A stretch of 64,000 nucleotides of DNA from Eulemur rufifrons (GCF_041146395.1 NC_090989.1:244456843-244520842), one strand, 5' to 3'; numbered from the stretch's first letter, positions 32,500-44,220 are shown. The notes: generated by a model not told the origin, from the letters alone. A program made the numbers and translations.

Positions 32500-33198
32500 C
32501 TGAAGCTTATGCCCTCTGGGAATTCTGTGAGCCAGTGGAAAACATGTACCTCTGAGTTCTTCCTTCAAGGAATAAGGGAACTTCACCAACTTCCATTAGT
32601 TCGTTATTGATTGAAAGCTGCCTTTTGGGGGGAAGGGGTGGCCTGTAGGGATGAAGAGCACTTCCTATGTTGGCCACTTGTGGCAGTGAGATTCTCTCCG
32701 TGGACAATAGAGAGCTCTTCTCCGCTGGTCACTCTCTGTGGGGAGATCCCCCTCCCTGTGCCCCCAGGCACTTAGTGTCTTAGGGTAGGAGGGAAGTCTC
32801 AGGCTACCCAGGGAAGGGGTAGATTTCCCCTTGCTGCTTATTGTCAGCAGGACTTCTGATGCTTCCCCCTTGTCTGTTCTGGCCTTTTATAGGCAGGGCC
32901 ACTGTTAGATTAGAGAAGAGTGAGTCTACCTGCTCTGCCATCTGTTGTTTGGGGTCCAGAGATTCTGAGTCTGGACTAACACCTTCTGTTGGGGAAGCGG
33001 GTAGTATGATGCCCTGCCACTATGTGTTTCCTCCAGTCCTAGGTCCCCAATCTCAATCCCCAACTTTCCTGTGTCCATCTTTCAAAACTTTGCTTTGAAC
33101 GTCACTTGAATATTTCCAGGATTAATAATTGTGCATAGTGGGAAGTAACATGTAGAGATGAGTCTATGCCATCTTGTCTGGACTGGGAGTTTGTGATT
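32500..33198 (-). mobile_element. Old L1M 5' end (5'UTR)
   Basis: Read on the minus strand, the segment starts near 33198 with 'cagtccagacaagatggcat', the conserved L1 5' terminus motif (aagatggc), and continues into GC-rich 5'UTR wording ('aacagtggccctgcctataa', 'agcaaggggaaatctacccc', 'cacagagagtgaccagcgga'). It stops near 32500 before any ORF1 start, so only the promoter end remains. Frames on both strands here (65-85 codons) are shadows. It faces the plus-strand L1 ends at 30.7-32.1 kb. Confidence 0.65.
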
Positions 33199-34100
33199 GC
33201 TTTTTTAAGTGGAATATGTTTTCCTCCGTCTCAATTTGCAAAGAATCATAAAATTATAAAAGGCACTTTGGCTAAGAGTTAGTCTTTTGAAGAGTAATTT
33301 CAGAAACAGTTTAGAGCTTTATAGACATTTTCCATGTTAGCTACAAATACAAAACAACCCAAGTGTTTTGATGGATTCTTGTTTTCTATAAAAAGTTTTG
33401 GGCCATTAAAACTGTCACTAATTTGCAGGGCACCTCCTCGCTATATTATAAGAAAACATCTTTAAAACTAAATATTGGAATATCATATAAACATTGTAAA
33501 AATTGGATCAAGAAGTGTTATTACTACATTGTAGTTTTCAGATAGTTGACTTACTTATAGGAGTTCCTTTTAATATGGCAAGTCTGAGGAGACAGAAATA
33601 ACTGTGACATACTTTCTGTCCTTGAAGAGTGAAATTATGCAGTAGATTAGGGGAAGAAACTTATAAATATTATGCTTAAACAAAACAGAAGGGAGCAACA
33701 AAGAGAAAGTGAGAAGAGAGAGTAAGAAATAAATACAAAAGTATAGAAGGATGAAGGAGAAATGTGGCATGGAGAATAGTTAGGTCTTGAGAGAGCCCTG
33801 GTCTACAAAGCAGTCGCTGAGGGGACAATGTCACAGGTTTTACAAGCCATAGAGCACTCATTAATTGTGACTTCAGTGCTCTTTTCTTCCAAAAACTTAT
33901 GGAATGGGCTGAATGTACTACTTTTTTTTTTTTAACTGAATCTAGACATATAAAACAATTTGGTGAATACTAGCTGTAGAGAAAGCTGTGCTACACTGAG
34001 ATTTAATTTAGGCTACATCTATTTATGGCTAAAACTTCCAAATAAAGTTTTCATTTTTCTCAGTTCTCTACATGTTAGGTTTATATATTCTTCCTGAGCC
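33199..34100. other. Unassigned DNA
   Basis: No gene or named repeat seen. A T-run at about 33923-33934 stands alone. Confidence 0.4.
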
Positions 34101-34104
34101 ATGT

Positions 34105-34525
34105 GAATTTTTAGTGTCCTTCATGACAGTGAAAGTGGCATACTGCCCTCCAACTAGGCCACACAACCTTCTTTGGCCAATAGAATTTGGTCATGTGCGA
34201 TAACGTGCCAGTTCCAGGCAGAGATCTACAGTAGCATTGAATGTTTCTGTTTGCTCTATTCCACTCTGTCATTATCATAAGAACATTTGGGGAAAGCACC
34301 AATCCTAGAATCGTGGGAGACAAGTAGAGTAAATCTGACCCCAAACTGTAGCCTGAAACTAAGCCCCGCCAATCTAAGGCAGACCAGATGTTCTGGGTAA
34401 GCCTAGATTAATGACTTCGAGAAAATAAATGAAAACAAAGGTTTATTGTATTAATAATAGGTCATTGAACTTGGGGATGATTTGTTACATGGGCTTATTT
34501 TGACAGCATCTGACTAATATACACT
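34105..34525 (+). mobile_element. MLT1-like solo LTR (ERVL-MaLR)
   Basis: 'acaaccttctttggccaata', 'gataacgtgccagttccagg', 'aaataaatgaaaacaaaggt' and the terminal 'gatgatttgttacatgggct' followed by 'gactaatat' follow the order of MLT1-type LTRs of the mammalian apparent LTR retrotransposons. No internal gag or pol region is present, so this is a solitary, long-dead LTR. The 77-codon antisense frame here is not a gene. Confidence 0.65.
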
Positions 34526-34846
34526 TCAAAGAGTTGTGAAAATTTAATATTTATATATCTGCACATGTATGTGTATTTATGTATGTCTGTATAATGCACA
34601 CACATATACACAGACACACAAATAAATTGATAAACACAACAATATTGATGAAATCAAATTAAAGTAGCTTTGGGGGGAAAATGAATACTTTTTAAGTATA
34701 ATGTAATTGTGTATTTGGCTTAATTTAATTTTATATATGCAAAATAATTATAATTGGAACACTGAAGCACTATGAAAATATAATGTCCAAATAATATAAA
34801 TTCATGGTAATGTAATAAATTTTTTGGTGATCAAGAAATAATCCTG

Positions 34847-35078
34847 GGGGGGATGGGGGGGACCTCCTCCCCCCACGCACACCTACATGATGAGTGTGAT
34901 GTGCACTGTCTAGGGAATGGACACAATTGAAGCTCAGACTCGTGGGGATGGGGAGGCATGGGCAATGTATATAGCCTGATCTTTTGTACCCCCTTAATGA
35001 GCTGAAAAACAAACAAAAAAACAAACAAACAAAATAAATAAATAAATAAATTACCATTAAGCCCAAAAAAAAGAAAGA
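34847..35078 (+). mobile_element. Short lemur-type L1 3' end, double A-tail
   Basis: A G-rich start leads to 'gatgtgcactgtctaggga', 'gaagctcagactcgtgggg', 'tcttttgtacccccttaat' and 'gagctgaaaaac', then an A-rich tail of caaa and aaat units. After this tail comes 'ttaccattaagccc' and a second A-rich tail (aaaaaaaagaaagaaag), which suggests a tiny 3' transduction. A 14-bp target-site duplication (aagaaataatcctg / aagaaagaatcctg, one difference) lies at 34833-34846 and 35079-35092. Antisense frames of 65 and 98 codons are repeat shadows. Confidence 0.85.
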
Positions 35079-35092
35079 AAGAAAGAATCCTG

Positions 35093-35424
35093 ATTAAGCA
35101 TTAAGCCAATGCTGTCAACTTGGTATTATTCCCTTTCACTTTTATAATCTGAATTTGTTAATCAGACATAACATTATTTTTCCCAAGGAGGGACTGAGCC
35201 TTAGAACTTGCAAACATCCTAAATCACAATCTATGTATTATAACCAGGACCAGAGCTGAAACTTTTTCCATCTTGGCTAGCAAATCACCTTGGCTCTTAA
35301 GAGGTAAACCAAACTTGTTGCATTCCCTACCTCCCCACTTCAACAGAAGAAGATCTAATTCAGTGCACTATCAAGAAGGATACTTATTAAAGCATATAAT
35401 TTCTGCTGTTGGAAAGATGCTATT
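35093..35424. other. Unassigned spacer
   Basis: 'ttaatcagacataacattat' and 'cttagaacttgcaaacatcc' hint at a reversed MIR (35160-35290), not enough to name it firmly. Confidence 0.35.
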
Positions 35425-35970
35425 AAGAAAATGAAGTCATACACTGAGAGAAAGTAATTACAGAATACATTAATACATATGGTAAAGGATTTTTATCCAG
35501 AACATATAAAGAACCCTCAAAAATAAGAATAGTAATAAAAAATTTTAAATGAGCAAAATATTTTAAAAGGCAGTTCATTAAAAAAAAGATACATAGATGG
35601 CAAAAAATAACACATGAAACTTTCTTTATGTCTTTAGTTCTTAGGGGAACACAAAGTAAAATGCACAATGAAATAATACTGCAAGCCTTGGAATGGCTGA
35701 AATGAAATGAAAGAAAAAAATAAAGAATGAGAATACCAAATGCTAGTGAGGATGTAGAACAATCATAAATCTAATACTGCTGGTGAATAGAGCCATTCTA
35801 GAAAAAAGCTTGTAAATTTCTTATAAAACAAGCGTATTAATCACATAAGCCAGCATTTGCACTATTAGGTTATTACCTAGGAGAAATAAAAATTCATGTT
35901 CACACACACAAATATGTGGATGTTTATAGTTGTTTTATTTATAATTGCCCCAAACTGGAAACAATCAAAA
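35425..35970 (+). mobile_element. Ancient L1 (L1ME-like) fragment, part 1
   Basis: Sense L1 ORF2 C-terminal sequence, heavily mutated: 'ggatttttatccagaacata', 'aaccctcaaaaataagaata', 'gctagtgaggatgtagaaca' and 'ataattgccccaaactggaa'. It is interrupted at 35970 by an antisense Alu and resumes at 36282. Confidence 0.7.
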
Positions 35971-36281
35971 TTTTTTTATGTTTTTGTTTTTTCTCTTTTT
36001 GGAGACAAGATCTCACTCTGTTTCTCAGCCTAGAGTGCATGCGTTATAGCTCACAGCATCCTCAAATTCCTGGGCTCAAGCTATATCCTCCTGCCTCAGC
36101 CTCCCAAGAAGTTGGGACAATAGGCATCAGCCACCACACCCAGCTAATGTTTTAAAAGTTTTTGTAGAGATAGCGTCTTGCTGTTGCCCAAGCTGGTCTT
36201 GACCTCCTGGGCTCAAGTGATCCTCCCACTTTGGCCTCCAAAAGTGCTAAGATTATAGGCATGAGCTACTGCACCTGGCCA
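35971..36281 (-). mobile_element. Alu SINE, old dimer inside an L1
   Basis: Antisense Alu with a T-rich start, 'gagacaagatctcactctgt', 'tcctcctgcctcagcctccc', 'gtagagatagcgtcttgctg' and an end 'agctactgcacctggcc'. It has no lemur linker and many substitutions, so it is an older (AluJ-like) copy. It splits L1 ORF2 sequence, with only a short possible duplication (caaaa) at the junctions. The 79-codon frame at 35916-36155 is a shadow. Confidence 0.9.
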
Positions 36282-36485
36282 AAAGTGTTCTTTAACTAGT
36301 GAATGAATACACAAATTGTGATAGAGCCTCACAATGGAAAAATCACTTGGCAATAAAAAAGAACAAACTACTGATACACACAATATGGATAAATTCAAAT
36401 GCATTATGCTAAGGGAAAGAAGCCACGCTCAAGTATTTATATATTGTACATTGGTTTGGCTATATAATTTGTAGTTCTCAGTACA
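36282..36485 (+). mobile_element. Ancient L1 fragment, part 2
   Basis: Resumes the L1 broken by the Alu: 'gttctttaactagtgaatga' aligns with the L1 wording 'gtctttcaacaggtgaatgg', followed by 'ggcaataaaaaagaacaaac' and 'tgcattatgctaagggaaag'. Confidence 0.7.
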
Positions 36486-36640
36486 AAATGGAAATAACGG
36501 TTCTTATTATTAAAAAATAAGACTTTCAATACAGTGACAGCAGTGCTTTAAACCAAGCACAGAACCTTTCTAAGCACAGGGCCTTAATAACTACATAGGT
36601 TGCAATCCCATGAAGTCGGCGCTGCCCATATAATTTCATT
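36486..36640 (-). repeat. Unclassified mammalian repeat inserted in L1
   Basis: This segment interrupts L1 3'UTR sequence. On the minus strand it reads 'aaggccctgtgcttagaaag' and 'taaagcactgctgtcactgt', wording I associate with a common dispersed mammalian repeat, but I cannot name the family with confidence. Confidence 0.45.
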
Positions 36641-36885
36641 AGTGTGACATTCTCAAAAGGCAAATCTACAGGGAGAGAAAAGGGATCAGTTGTTGCCAGG
36701 GGCTGAAGTTGGAGGAGGAAGTTCACTACAAAGGGTATAAAGGAATATGTTGAGGTGACTAGACTGTTCCATGTCTTGCTAGTTGTGTGATTGCACAATT
36801 ATATGTGTATGTCAGAACTAATGGAACTGGCTACTAAACAGGAAAAAATTCTCTATATAATTTATATAAATTTGACTTTTAAAAA
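36641..36885 (+). mobile_element. Ancient L1 3'UTR, part 3
   Basis: 'ctacagggagagaaaaggga', 'tcagttgttgccaggggctg', 'aggtgactagactgttccat' and 'tgtcagaactaatggaactg' follow the L1ME-type 3'UTR order. It completes the old L1 begun at 35425. Confidence 0.7.
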
Positions 36886-36984
36886 TCATTGTATTGAAAA
36901 AAGCATACATCAGCATTTTATTGAAGAATGATTATAGTTAATTTCAAAGAAATGTGGAGCATCATACAATTAAGAGAAACAAAA

Positions 36985-37200
36985 TATATAACCTGGGTTG
37001 GAATATCACCTCAACCTCTCAATAGCCAAGTGAAATAGGTTCAGTCATGCAATCTCTCTGAGTCACAGTTTCATTATCTTTAAAAGAGGATAGCAATATT
37101 AAGTCAAACCTAAGGGTGCTTGTGAGGATCAGATAAGGTAATGCATGCAAATTTTTTAAAATTTCATAAATTTAAAATACTCAAATTATTAGCAGTGGTA
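36985..37200 (+). repeat. MIR SINE
   Basis: 'cctgggttggaatatcacct', 'caatctctctgagtcacagt', 'ttcattatctttaaaagagg' and 'gtgcttgtgaggatcagata' match the forward MIR consensus in order. Confidence 0.7.
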
Positions 37201-38080
37201 CTAAAATCACAAACTTTACACTACCTTTTTTTTCCTCTCAAATTTAAAGATTTGTCACTGTCCACATTTCTAATTCAGAAAAGATAATCAACATTACAAA
37301 TTCAATTTAGCCATGTTCTATGCAAACATAATTTAATATATAACACATTTTAAACCTGGAGAGGGTTACTCCTTTTTACAGTCAAAGTGATATATTCTTT
37401 GGGAGGAACCCATTTACTACCTGGTAGACTAAATCAAATTGTTATTTCTCAATGTAGTATGTATTCCCACCACCCTCCTGCCCCAAAACTAACATGAATG
37501 TACAAACCAATACTCTTCCTCCATTTTACTTTTTGCTTTTGGTACCTACCTTTGACCTATTTGTAACTGTCAAGTAGTATAAATAGTAAAACTAAATAAT
37601 AATCAATTATAAATGTAAATGGAGATTAAACAGTTAAAATTTACGGTTAATATAATTCTTGAGCTACTTTTCAAATAATTGTTACCACATGCACAATAAT
37701 AGATGGAAATCCTGGTAAATATACAGCCCAGTAAATTGTGACAAATTCTATAACAAAATATTCCACTTCTATTTGCTTTTTTAATTTAATCGAGAGAGTA
37801 AAAGAGTCAGTTATAGAATCCTAAGTTCCTTTATGTCCCCATTGTACCAGAGAGACGCAGCTCCAGTATTAGCACCTCATCACACTGCAATATAATTGTT
37901 TATTTAAATACTTATTATCTTGTATCTGATATTTAAGCTAATTAATGGCAGGATGTATATTTTATTTATTTTTATTTTTAAGCTCTAATATTTTTTGCTA
38001 GCACATAGTATTTACTTAATGATTTTTACCTTTAAGGGGAGGAAAACCAGATATAATTATATTGGTGAGCGGCAAATTGG
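37201..38080. other. Unassigned AT-rich DNA
   Basis: Nothing recognised. Confidence 0.4.
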
Positions 38081-38084
38081 ACAA

Positions 38085-38262
38085 AACACTGAATAGAGTC
38101 AGAGTACTTTCATTAATGTATTAGCTCTGTTTTTATTATTAATAGTTATGCCACTTTGGATATGAGACTTAACCTTTTATAAACTTCAGTTTTTTGAAAA
38201 GTTAAGTGCCTAGAACAATGCTTGACTTGCAGCATTCTCTCAGTAAATACCAAGCTCTTTCC
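38085..38262 (+). repeat. MIR SINE relic
   Basis: 'atgccactttggatatgaga', 'cttaaccttttataaacttc', 'gcctagaacaatgcttgact' and 'ctctcagtaaatacc' match the MIR core and 3' part. Confidence 0.6.
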
Positions 38263-38955
38263 CTAACAGATTAGCATGGACACTTCAAGGGAGTGTCATC
38301 ACAGTCAAGTGTAATAGTGGATGTGAGATGTACAAATAATCTCCTGTTATGTACAGCTCTATTCAAAGGTGATAAGATAGAAAGTGCTGGACCCTTGAGT
38401 ACAGAGACCTTGACCAATAGCACAGCTTCTGTCATCTACCAGCTAAACTACCACAGACAAGATTTATAGTCTCTGAATTTTTACTGTAAAATGAGGGGTT
38501 CTAAGTTTAGTTTTAAATTCAGAACCATTGTTTTCTTTAAATGAACTTCAAGGCATATTCTATAATTAACATAAGCCAAATGCACCATTTTATGTAGTGT
38601 TACTTTCCTCTAGTTGAAAATATATCATAACTGGACACCTAATTAGAAAACTCAATAAGATTAATAAAATATAAACTGGTTTAAAGATTTCACTTTCAAG
38701 CAGTTCTTTACTATAATATACCAGAGATGATAACATAGGATTAAAACATTTTGATTCTTATCAACACTTTATAGACTATATACAAGGTAGACTTTATGTT
38801 GCTTAGCCTTTTATCAAAAAATAAATGCCGTGGTGAAGGCAGACAAGGAAATGTACCATGAGAATTTTTTTCCATTGTTATATGTGAGTATTCCTTATTT
38901 TGTTGTTGAAGTTGGTGTTGCTTTGCATTCATGAACTTCTACAACATTAACTTTT
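38263..38955. other. Unassigned DNA
   Basis: No gene or repeat that I can name. Confidence 0.4.
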
Positions 38956-38959
38956 TACA

Positions 38960-39095
38960 TTTATATTTCTCTCAACTATATTATAAGATTTATAAAATAA
39001 GGGTCATGGGATGTATATATTATATATATTTAATTCCCACACTGGCCTGTCTTGCACTTAGTAGTTGCTTAATAGATGCTCATAGGTTGATTTAT
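38960..39095 (+). repeat. L2/MIR-like 3' relic
   Basis: 'attcccacactggcctgtct', 'tgcacttagtagttgcttaa' and 'tagatgctcataggttgatt' resemble the shared 3' region of L2 and MIR. Confidence 0.45.
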
Positions 39096-40495
39096 TCAAA
39101 TCTATACATCTATATAAACAATCATACTTTCTAGAATACTGATCCATGATTTGGTTAAAATAATAAACAGGCAAGACAAAGACAATAAGCTCCTAAATTT
39201 CATTGTGGAATAACAAACCCTGCTTGAAATTATTTGAGAATACAGTGAACCATAATCAATTACAGTTATTCATTGTCAGACTTTTAGGTCTATTATACAG
39301 TCCAGTGTAAATTTAATTGTCTTATTGTAATGATACAAGTACAGATTCATAGGGATAAGACTAATGCATCTTCCCAAGGCAATTATAGTCCATTGTCCAT
39401 TAGCCAGAATGAAGTAAGTTCCATTTTCATCAGTCATAACTTTTGACTCTGCGAGGATAGAGGGAGCAAAGGACAAGATCTGAAGCTCATGAGTCACCCT
39501 ATCTTTCCCTCTTTGGCTTGGCTCCAGAACCTAAGATAAGCAAAACTCATCATCATGGCTCTGAGATCGTCCCCTTCTTCACACTTCATAATCAATTACA
39601 CATTGCTGATAATAAGCATGCTGTCTTGACTGCGCCTTACTCCTAGAGGTGATCTCTTTGGCACCTGGCAACCCTCAGGTTGCACACCCTTAATTCACTT
39701 TCCAAGGACTTACAAACTGATTTAATCAGTTGATGTGATTAGTTAAAAACATACAATCACTATTACCCCTTCCCTTAATTTGTCTTAATTATTATACTTG
39801 CTATTTAGAGATTTTAGATTGATTTTAAGGTGAACTGAGAGGCTTTTCTTAGTTCCTTTTCACTATCATTTTAGTTTTATGATATAATCTTAAATAAAAT
39901 TCAAATTTGATAAAATATAGTTTTGAAAATTTTAATGTCATCAGCATCTACAGTAGGTATTAAAAATAAATTGATTTCAGAGCACACCTCCTCAATGAGA
40001 TATTTTATCAAGAAATGTATTTTTGGTAATTACCATAGATTGAAACACAGTACTGTGAGATGAGTAACAGTGTAATTTAAAGAGCAGGCACTTCACATTT
40101 TGGAATATCAGGGCAAAGGATTTGCTGGCTCACAGTAATACAAACGTCCAGATTGCAGTTCAAGACATGACCTTTATTATGCATAAGTATTTTTTCTTTG
40201 CAAGAAATAACTTTTGAAGATAAAATTTTATGGATTTTCAGGCTTGGTTTGACTACAATAAATCTTTTACTGAAAAAGCCTTAATATCAGTGGGAAGAGC
40301 ACAAGTTAATAAAGTCAGAATGTTTGACTTAGCGAATCTGTGATGATATTACATTAGAGTAATTTGTTTTCGACAATCTAGCTTGAGGAAGATGCTACAA
40401 TTTGTTCCAACTAAACTCTTTAATTGATAAAATATACGTTCTCAAAATGAAATCTGATTTTAAAATATTCCCATTTTTCTCCTAATCTTTGGGAG
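39096..40495. other. Unassigned DNA with an unrecognised antisense frame
   Basis: A 73-codon minus-strand frame at 39276-39497 (starting MTHELQILSF) lies in a somewhat less AT-rich segment, 39200-39760. Within it, read on the minus strand, a pyrimidine-rich tract ending in cag ('gctccctctatcctcgcag', about 39445-39463) resembles a 3' splice acceptor. I recognise no protein family, and no upstream exon or downstream donor can be argued, so this is left unassigned. Confidence 0.3.
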
Positions 40496-40499
40496 TATG

Positions 40500-40715
40500 A
40501 CATAGGTGAAGAACATGGACTTTTGTATCAGATGGTTATATGAATGTTTTCTCTAATTTCCTGACCTTGAGCAAGTAATTTACTATTTCTGATCTTTAAT
40601 TACTTTTTTTGTAGAAAGAATATAGAATGACAACTCCACAGCATTGTTGTCAGAACAGTTCTAGCATATGCAAGATGCCTAGCACACTGCTATCTATACA
40701 GTAGGAACCCCCAAC
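40500..40715 (+). repeat. MIR SINE
   Basis: 'cctgaccttgagcaagtaat', 'ttactatttctgatctttaa', 'cagcattgttgtcagaacag' and 'gcctagcacactgctatcta' follow the forward MIR consensus. Confidence 0.7.
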
Positions 40716-41236
40716 ATATAATTTCCTTACTTTATCTGGAGTTTCTTTTCTATTTCCTAGTTTTACTGACCTATTCACATGAAACTGTTGTATAAGTGTT
40801 GTAAATTATTACAGAGTGCATTTTTTTTCAGTAGGCTGAGGAAGCAGGAGTTACTGACACGTATTTCGTGAATAATTCTCATTCTTTTAGCTATAAAAAT
40901 AAAGAGAAAGGACTGATACAATTCTCAGCTGAAAGTACATGGGAAATTTGGGAGAGTTCAAGCATCTCTACCCTGGATCAATTAGGAGCACCTATGTCTT
41001 CCCTTTTCTTTACCTTCCTTTGGCCTTCAATATACACTCAAAGAATTAGGGTCACCACAAGTGGTAGGAACATATAAAAATGGCAAGCAACTCTGGCCCT
41101 GAAGCATCATTTTTTTTACGGTTCTTGAGAGAGCCCCAAACTACCTGGCAGTAGAGGCTGGGCTTCCCAATAAGCGGATCAGCTTACAGAAAGTTTATGA
41201 GAAGGTCTCCCAAAATCAGCATCTGAAGAAAAAATA
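40716..41236. other. Unassigned DNA
   Basis: Nothing recognised. The 69-codon frame at 40868-41077 has no family resemblance. Confidence 0.4.
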
Positions 41237-41315
41237 GTGAAGGGAAGGAAGGGAAGGAAGTGAAGGGAAGGGAAGGGAAGGGAAAAGAAGGGAAGGGAGG
41301 GAAGGGAGGGGAAGA
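41237..41315 (+). repeat. (GGGAA)n purine microsatellite
   Basis: About 14 imperfect gggaa/ggaag units in an all-purine strand apart from one 'gtga' interruption. Length-variable repeats of this type are common and non-coding. Confidence 0.9.
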
Positions 41316-42214
41316 TAGGATGAGAAGGAACCAGACAAGGAAGGCCAAGGGAGAAGTTGAGCAGAAATTTATTTAATGGGAAACATAGCCAACCCTACAG
41401 GAAGTTCTACCTGGCCTATACTGAGGTAAGGTGACTGGGTATTTAAATGCCTGTGGTAATCAGTCATTGGATGCAGAACCCTAGACAAGGAGAGTAAACT
41501 TGCCAGCTACCAGGGAGAATAAATCCTTCATGATTGAAAAGGGATCTGTATGGCATATCACAGCACCTGCCATGGTGGCTTTCTGGACTTTTCCCTTGTG
41601 TGATGCTTTAAACATTCTCAATCCCTCAAGATATGTACATGATGACATTCATACATTTCTTCTGCTGATCTCTGCTAGCTCATCAGTTTGGAAGTACCAG
41701 ACTCCTTAGAGTCTTGATTTACTGACTGCTCAGAGCTTAGATATACCTGATATCTCAAGAGATTCCTTGAGTTCTTCACTTTGTAAGAGATGCTGAGCTA
41801 ATTCTTGCCCAATATACCTTAGTAATACAACTGCCCATGCTCCAGCAAAACAGCAGTGTAGGTTTAGCTGCTCTTTCCTCATACCCATCAACTAAACATG
41901 TGTATATATGCATGTGTGAATAAAAAGGAGAAATGAGAATAATCTTTCATCATGTTGTGTTTTATGGATGAGTGGATCTACTCAGGTGGTAAATGCAGAA
42001 GTGGTTGTTTTATTCAGTATAACAGGAAGTTCAGTCTCATATACTGTTTATTATTAATATTTCCCAGATTGATTAACCTCACTACAATAGAGAACAAAAG
42101 TATTAATAGTTTCCTATTTTACAAGGAAATAGAATGTAAATTTCCACCCTTGGTAACAGTTGCTGCTTCTTTGTGTAATAGTCATAGTTGCCACCAATAA
42201 TCATTGGTTTTTGA
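41316..42214. other. Unassigned, moderately complex DNA
   Basis: 41330-41880 is less AT-rich than its surroundings and could be an old LTR or unclassified repeat, but no end motif or family is recognised. The 69- and 82-codon frames have no known motif. Confidence 0.35.
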
Positions 42215-42244
42215 ACAGCTCCTCCTAAAACAGCTCCTCCTAAA
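42215..42244 (+). repeat. Perfect 15-bp tandem duplication
   Basis: acagctcctcctaaa occurs twice head to tail without mismatch, suggesting a recent slip or repair event. Directly downstream, ataaggtt and aaccttat (42250-42271) can pair in an 8-bp stem. Confidence 0.9.
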
Positions 42245-42271
42245 ATTTTATAAGGTTTATATGAACCTTAT

Positions 42272-44220
42272 CAGTGGAAAGCACTAATGGGACTCTCTAT
42301 AAGGTACAGCCTTAAGAAAATGAGCAAAAAGTGAATACGTGAAAGATTATGATTAGGATAACAAGGATTCCTCTTAGCTTTTCTTCTTTGCCTTCAGTTT
42401 CCAAACACTAGGGAACTACTATTCTTCCTTCTGGTTGACATGAGGACACCATAAACAAACAAGATTCTTTCATTATAGAAGAGGTTTCTTCTCATTATAG
42501 AGCATGTTCACATTATAGAACAACTTTGTCTGACTGTTTGAATAAGTCAGATGTTCAAAAGTTAAGAACATTTTGTTGGGGATTGATTGACAGGTTTCTG
42601 GACAGTGCTTTTCTTCTCCGTGAGAAATAACAGCACATAAATTTTGTTGCTCCTCAACTTCACCTTGCATTTTTCTAAGAGACACTAATATGTGGAAAAG
42701 ATGAGAAAATGGTGTCTAAACATAACTATGGGGGAATGCTGTGAACCTATAAGAGTGCTTTTTTAATGGGATTTTTCTAGTTTATAAAAAATGCAGTAAT
42801 TCCTACAATGTCGTTTGTTATCTGGGGTACTTTGTGCTTCCTTATCTCCTGGTGTCTCTATGCTCTTATGTTGCAAAGGCCAATGGATCTTTCATAGAAA
42901 AAAATGGCTAAATTATATATTTTTTTCTTGAAAATTTCCTATTTGTAGTGCATGGTTAGCTTTCTTTATCTTGACAAAGCATGGGGACAATGCTCCATTG
43001 TGACATAGATTGACTCTAGAATTTAAAGAAAATATGCCAACTACATGGAAAATTTTTCAGCTCCGTGAATGAAATTTCATTCTCCTTCTTGAGATTGGAG
43101 AAATGTTATTTGTTTTGTTGTTTTATTTGGGCAATCACATTACCATGCCAGAAATATTTTGTTTTCCATCTTGTTGGTGTCTTATGACACTCTTCATTTT
43201 CCTTTTATGGTTTTTTAATTATTTCATTAATTTCACCTATCAGCATGAAGGATAATGCTCATTCAGAGCATGACATTTCTCCATTTGGCAAATTGTTGTT
43301 ATAGAGGGTATTGTCGGTTTGATGTTGAATTTGATAAAATATCCCATTTAAATATTCAAATTTTAGATTCATAGTGCCTTTATATATGAGAACATTTCAT
43401 ATTAAGTATAATTTTGAAGATTCTAACTTACAATATTTATGGCACCCAGTATTAACAATGAAGAAAATAATAAGAAATTCTAGGGTGGGAGAAATACGTG
43501 AGAAAAAGTTAAGATGTAAAATAGAAATAACTCTCTTTACAGAAATAGTTGTGTGCTGAAATGTTTACATGTGTTGCAGATGTACATAATTACTGATGAG
43601 ATATTGAATTTATTGTCTGTTTGGAAAGGATTCACAAATAAAAATTCAAATATATTATTCCTGGTAAAAAGGGTGACATCTAAACTCAATTCAGAGAAAT
43701 GAAGGACCCTAAAGCTCTGCCATTTTTGAATTACCAGGTCAACTTAATCCCAGGGGGACCTGTCATTTTTCTAAGTAATAACACCCAGCTGATGCTATTG
43801 TTAGATACAACTCATTTCCTGCATACTATGAGGATAAAGAACCTTATTCTCTAGGGAACAGATTAGTGATTTTCTTCTTTTGGAGAAAAAAATATTTGAA
43901 GGTGCTTTTTTTGAGCAGGAAAGAAAATGCAAAGTTTCCCCAATAGTAAATAGTAGATTGAGTTTGATAAAGAGGGCTGGGAATTTAAAGACCTTCTGAA
44001 AATTTCTTCACAGAAATCAGGAAGAATTTAGCCAAATTAGGTGAGAAGCAGATAAATTATCTCCCTTTTCTCCTTTCAGAAAGGAAAAAAAAAAAAAAAC
44101 CATACAAATATGTAATCTTTCTAGTAAGCAACCAATCAGTTCACACATATAGGCACCAGTATACTTTATAGATATGTAGATTTTTTGGATGTTTTGTGAC
44201 ATAGAGTCATCATATTTGAA
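42272..44220. other. Unassigned DNA
   Basis: No gene, RNA or named repeat in about 1.9 kb. The A-run at 44087-44099 is not attached to a recognised retroposon. Confidence 0.4.

Noticed and set aside
32392..33098. Frames of 65-85 codons with serine/proline-rich peptides
   Set aside because: They fall in an antisense L1 5'UTR and overlap each other in several frames.
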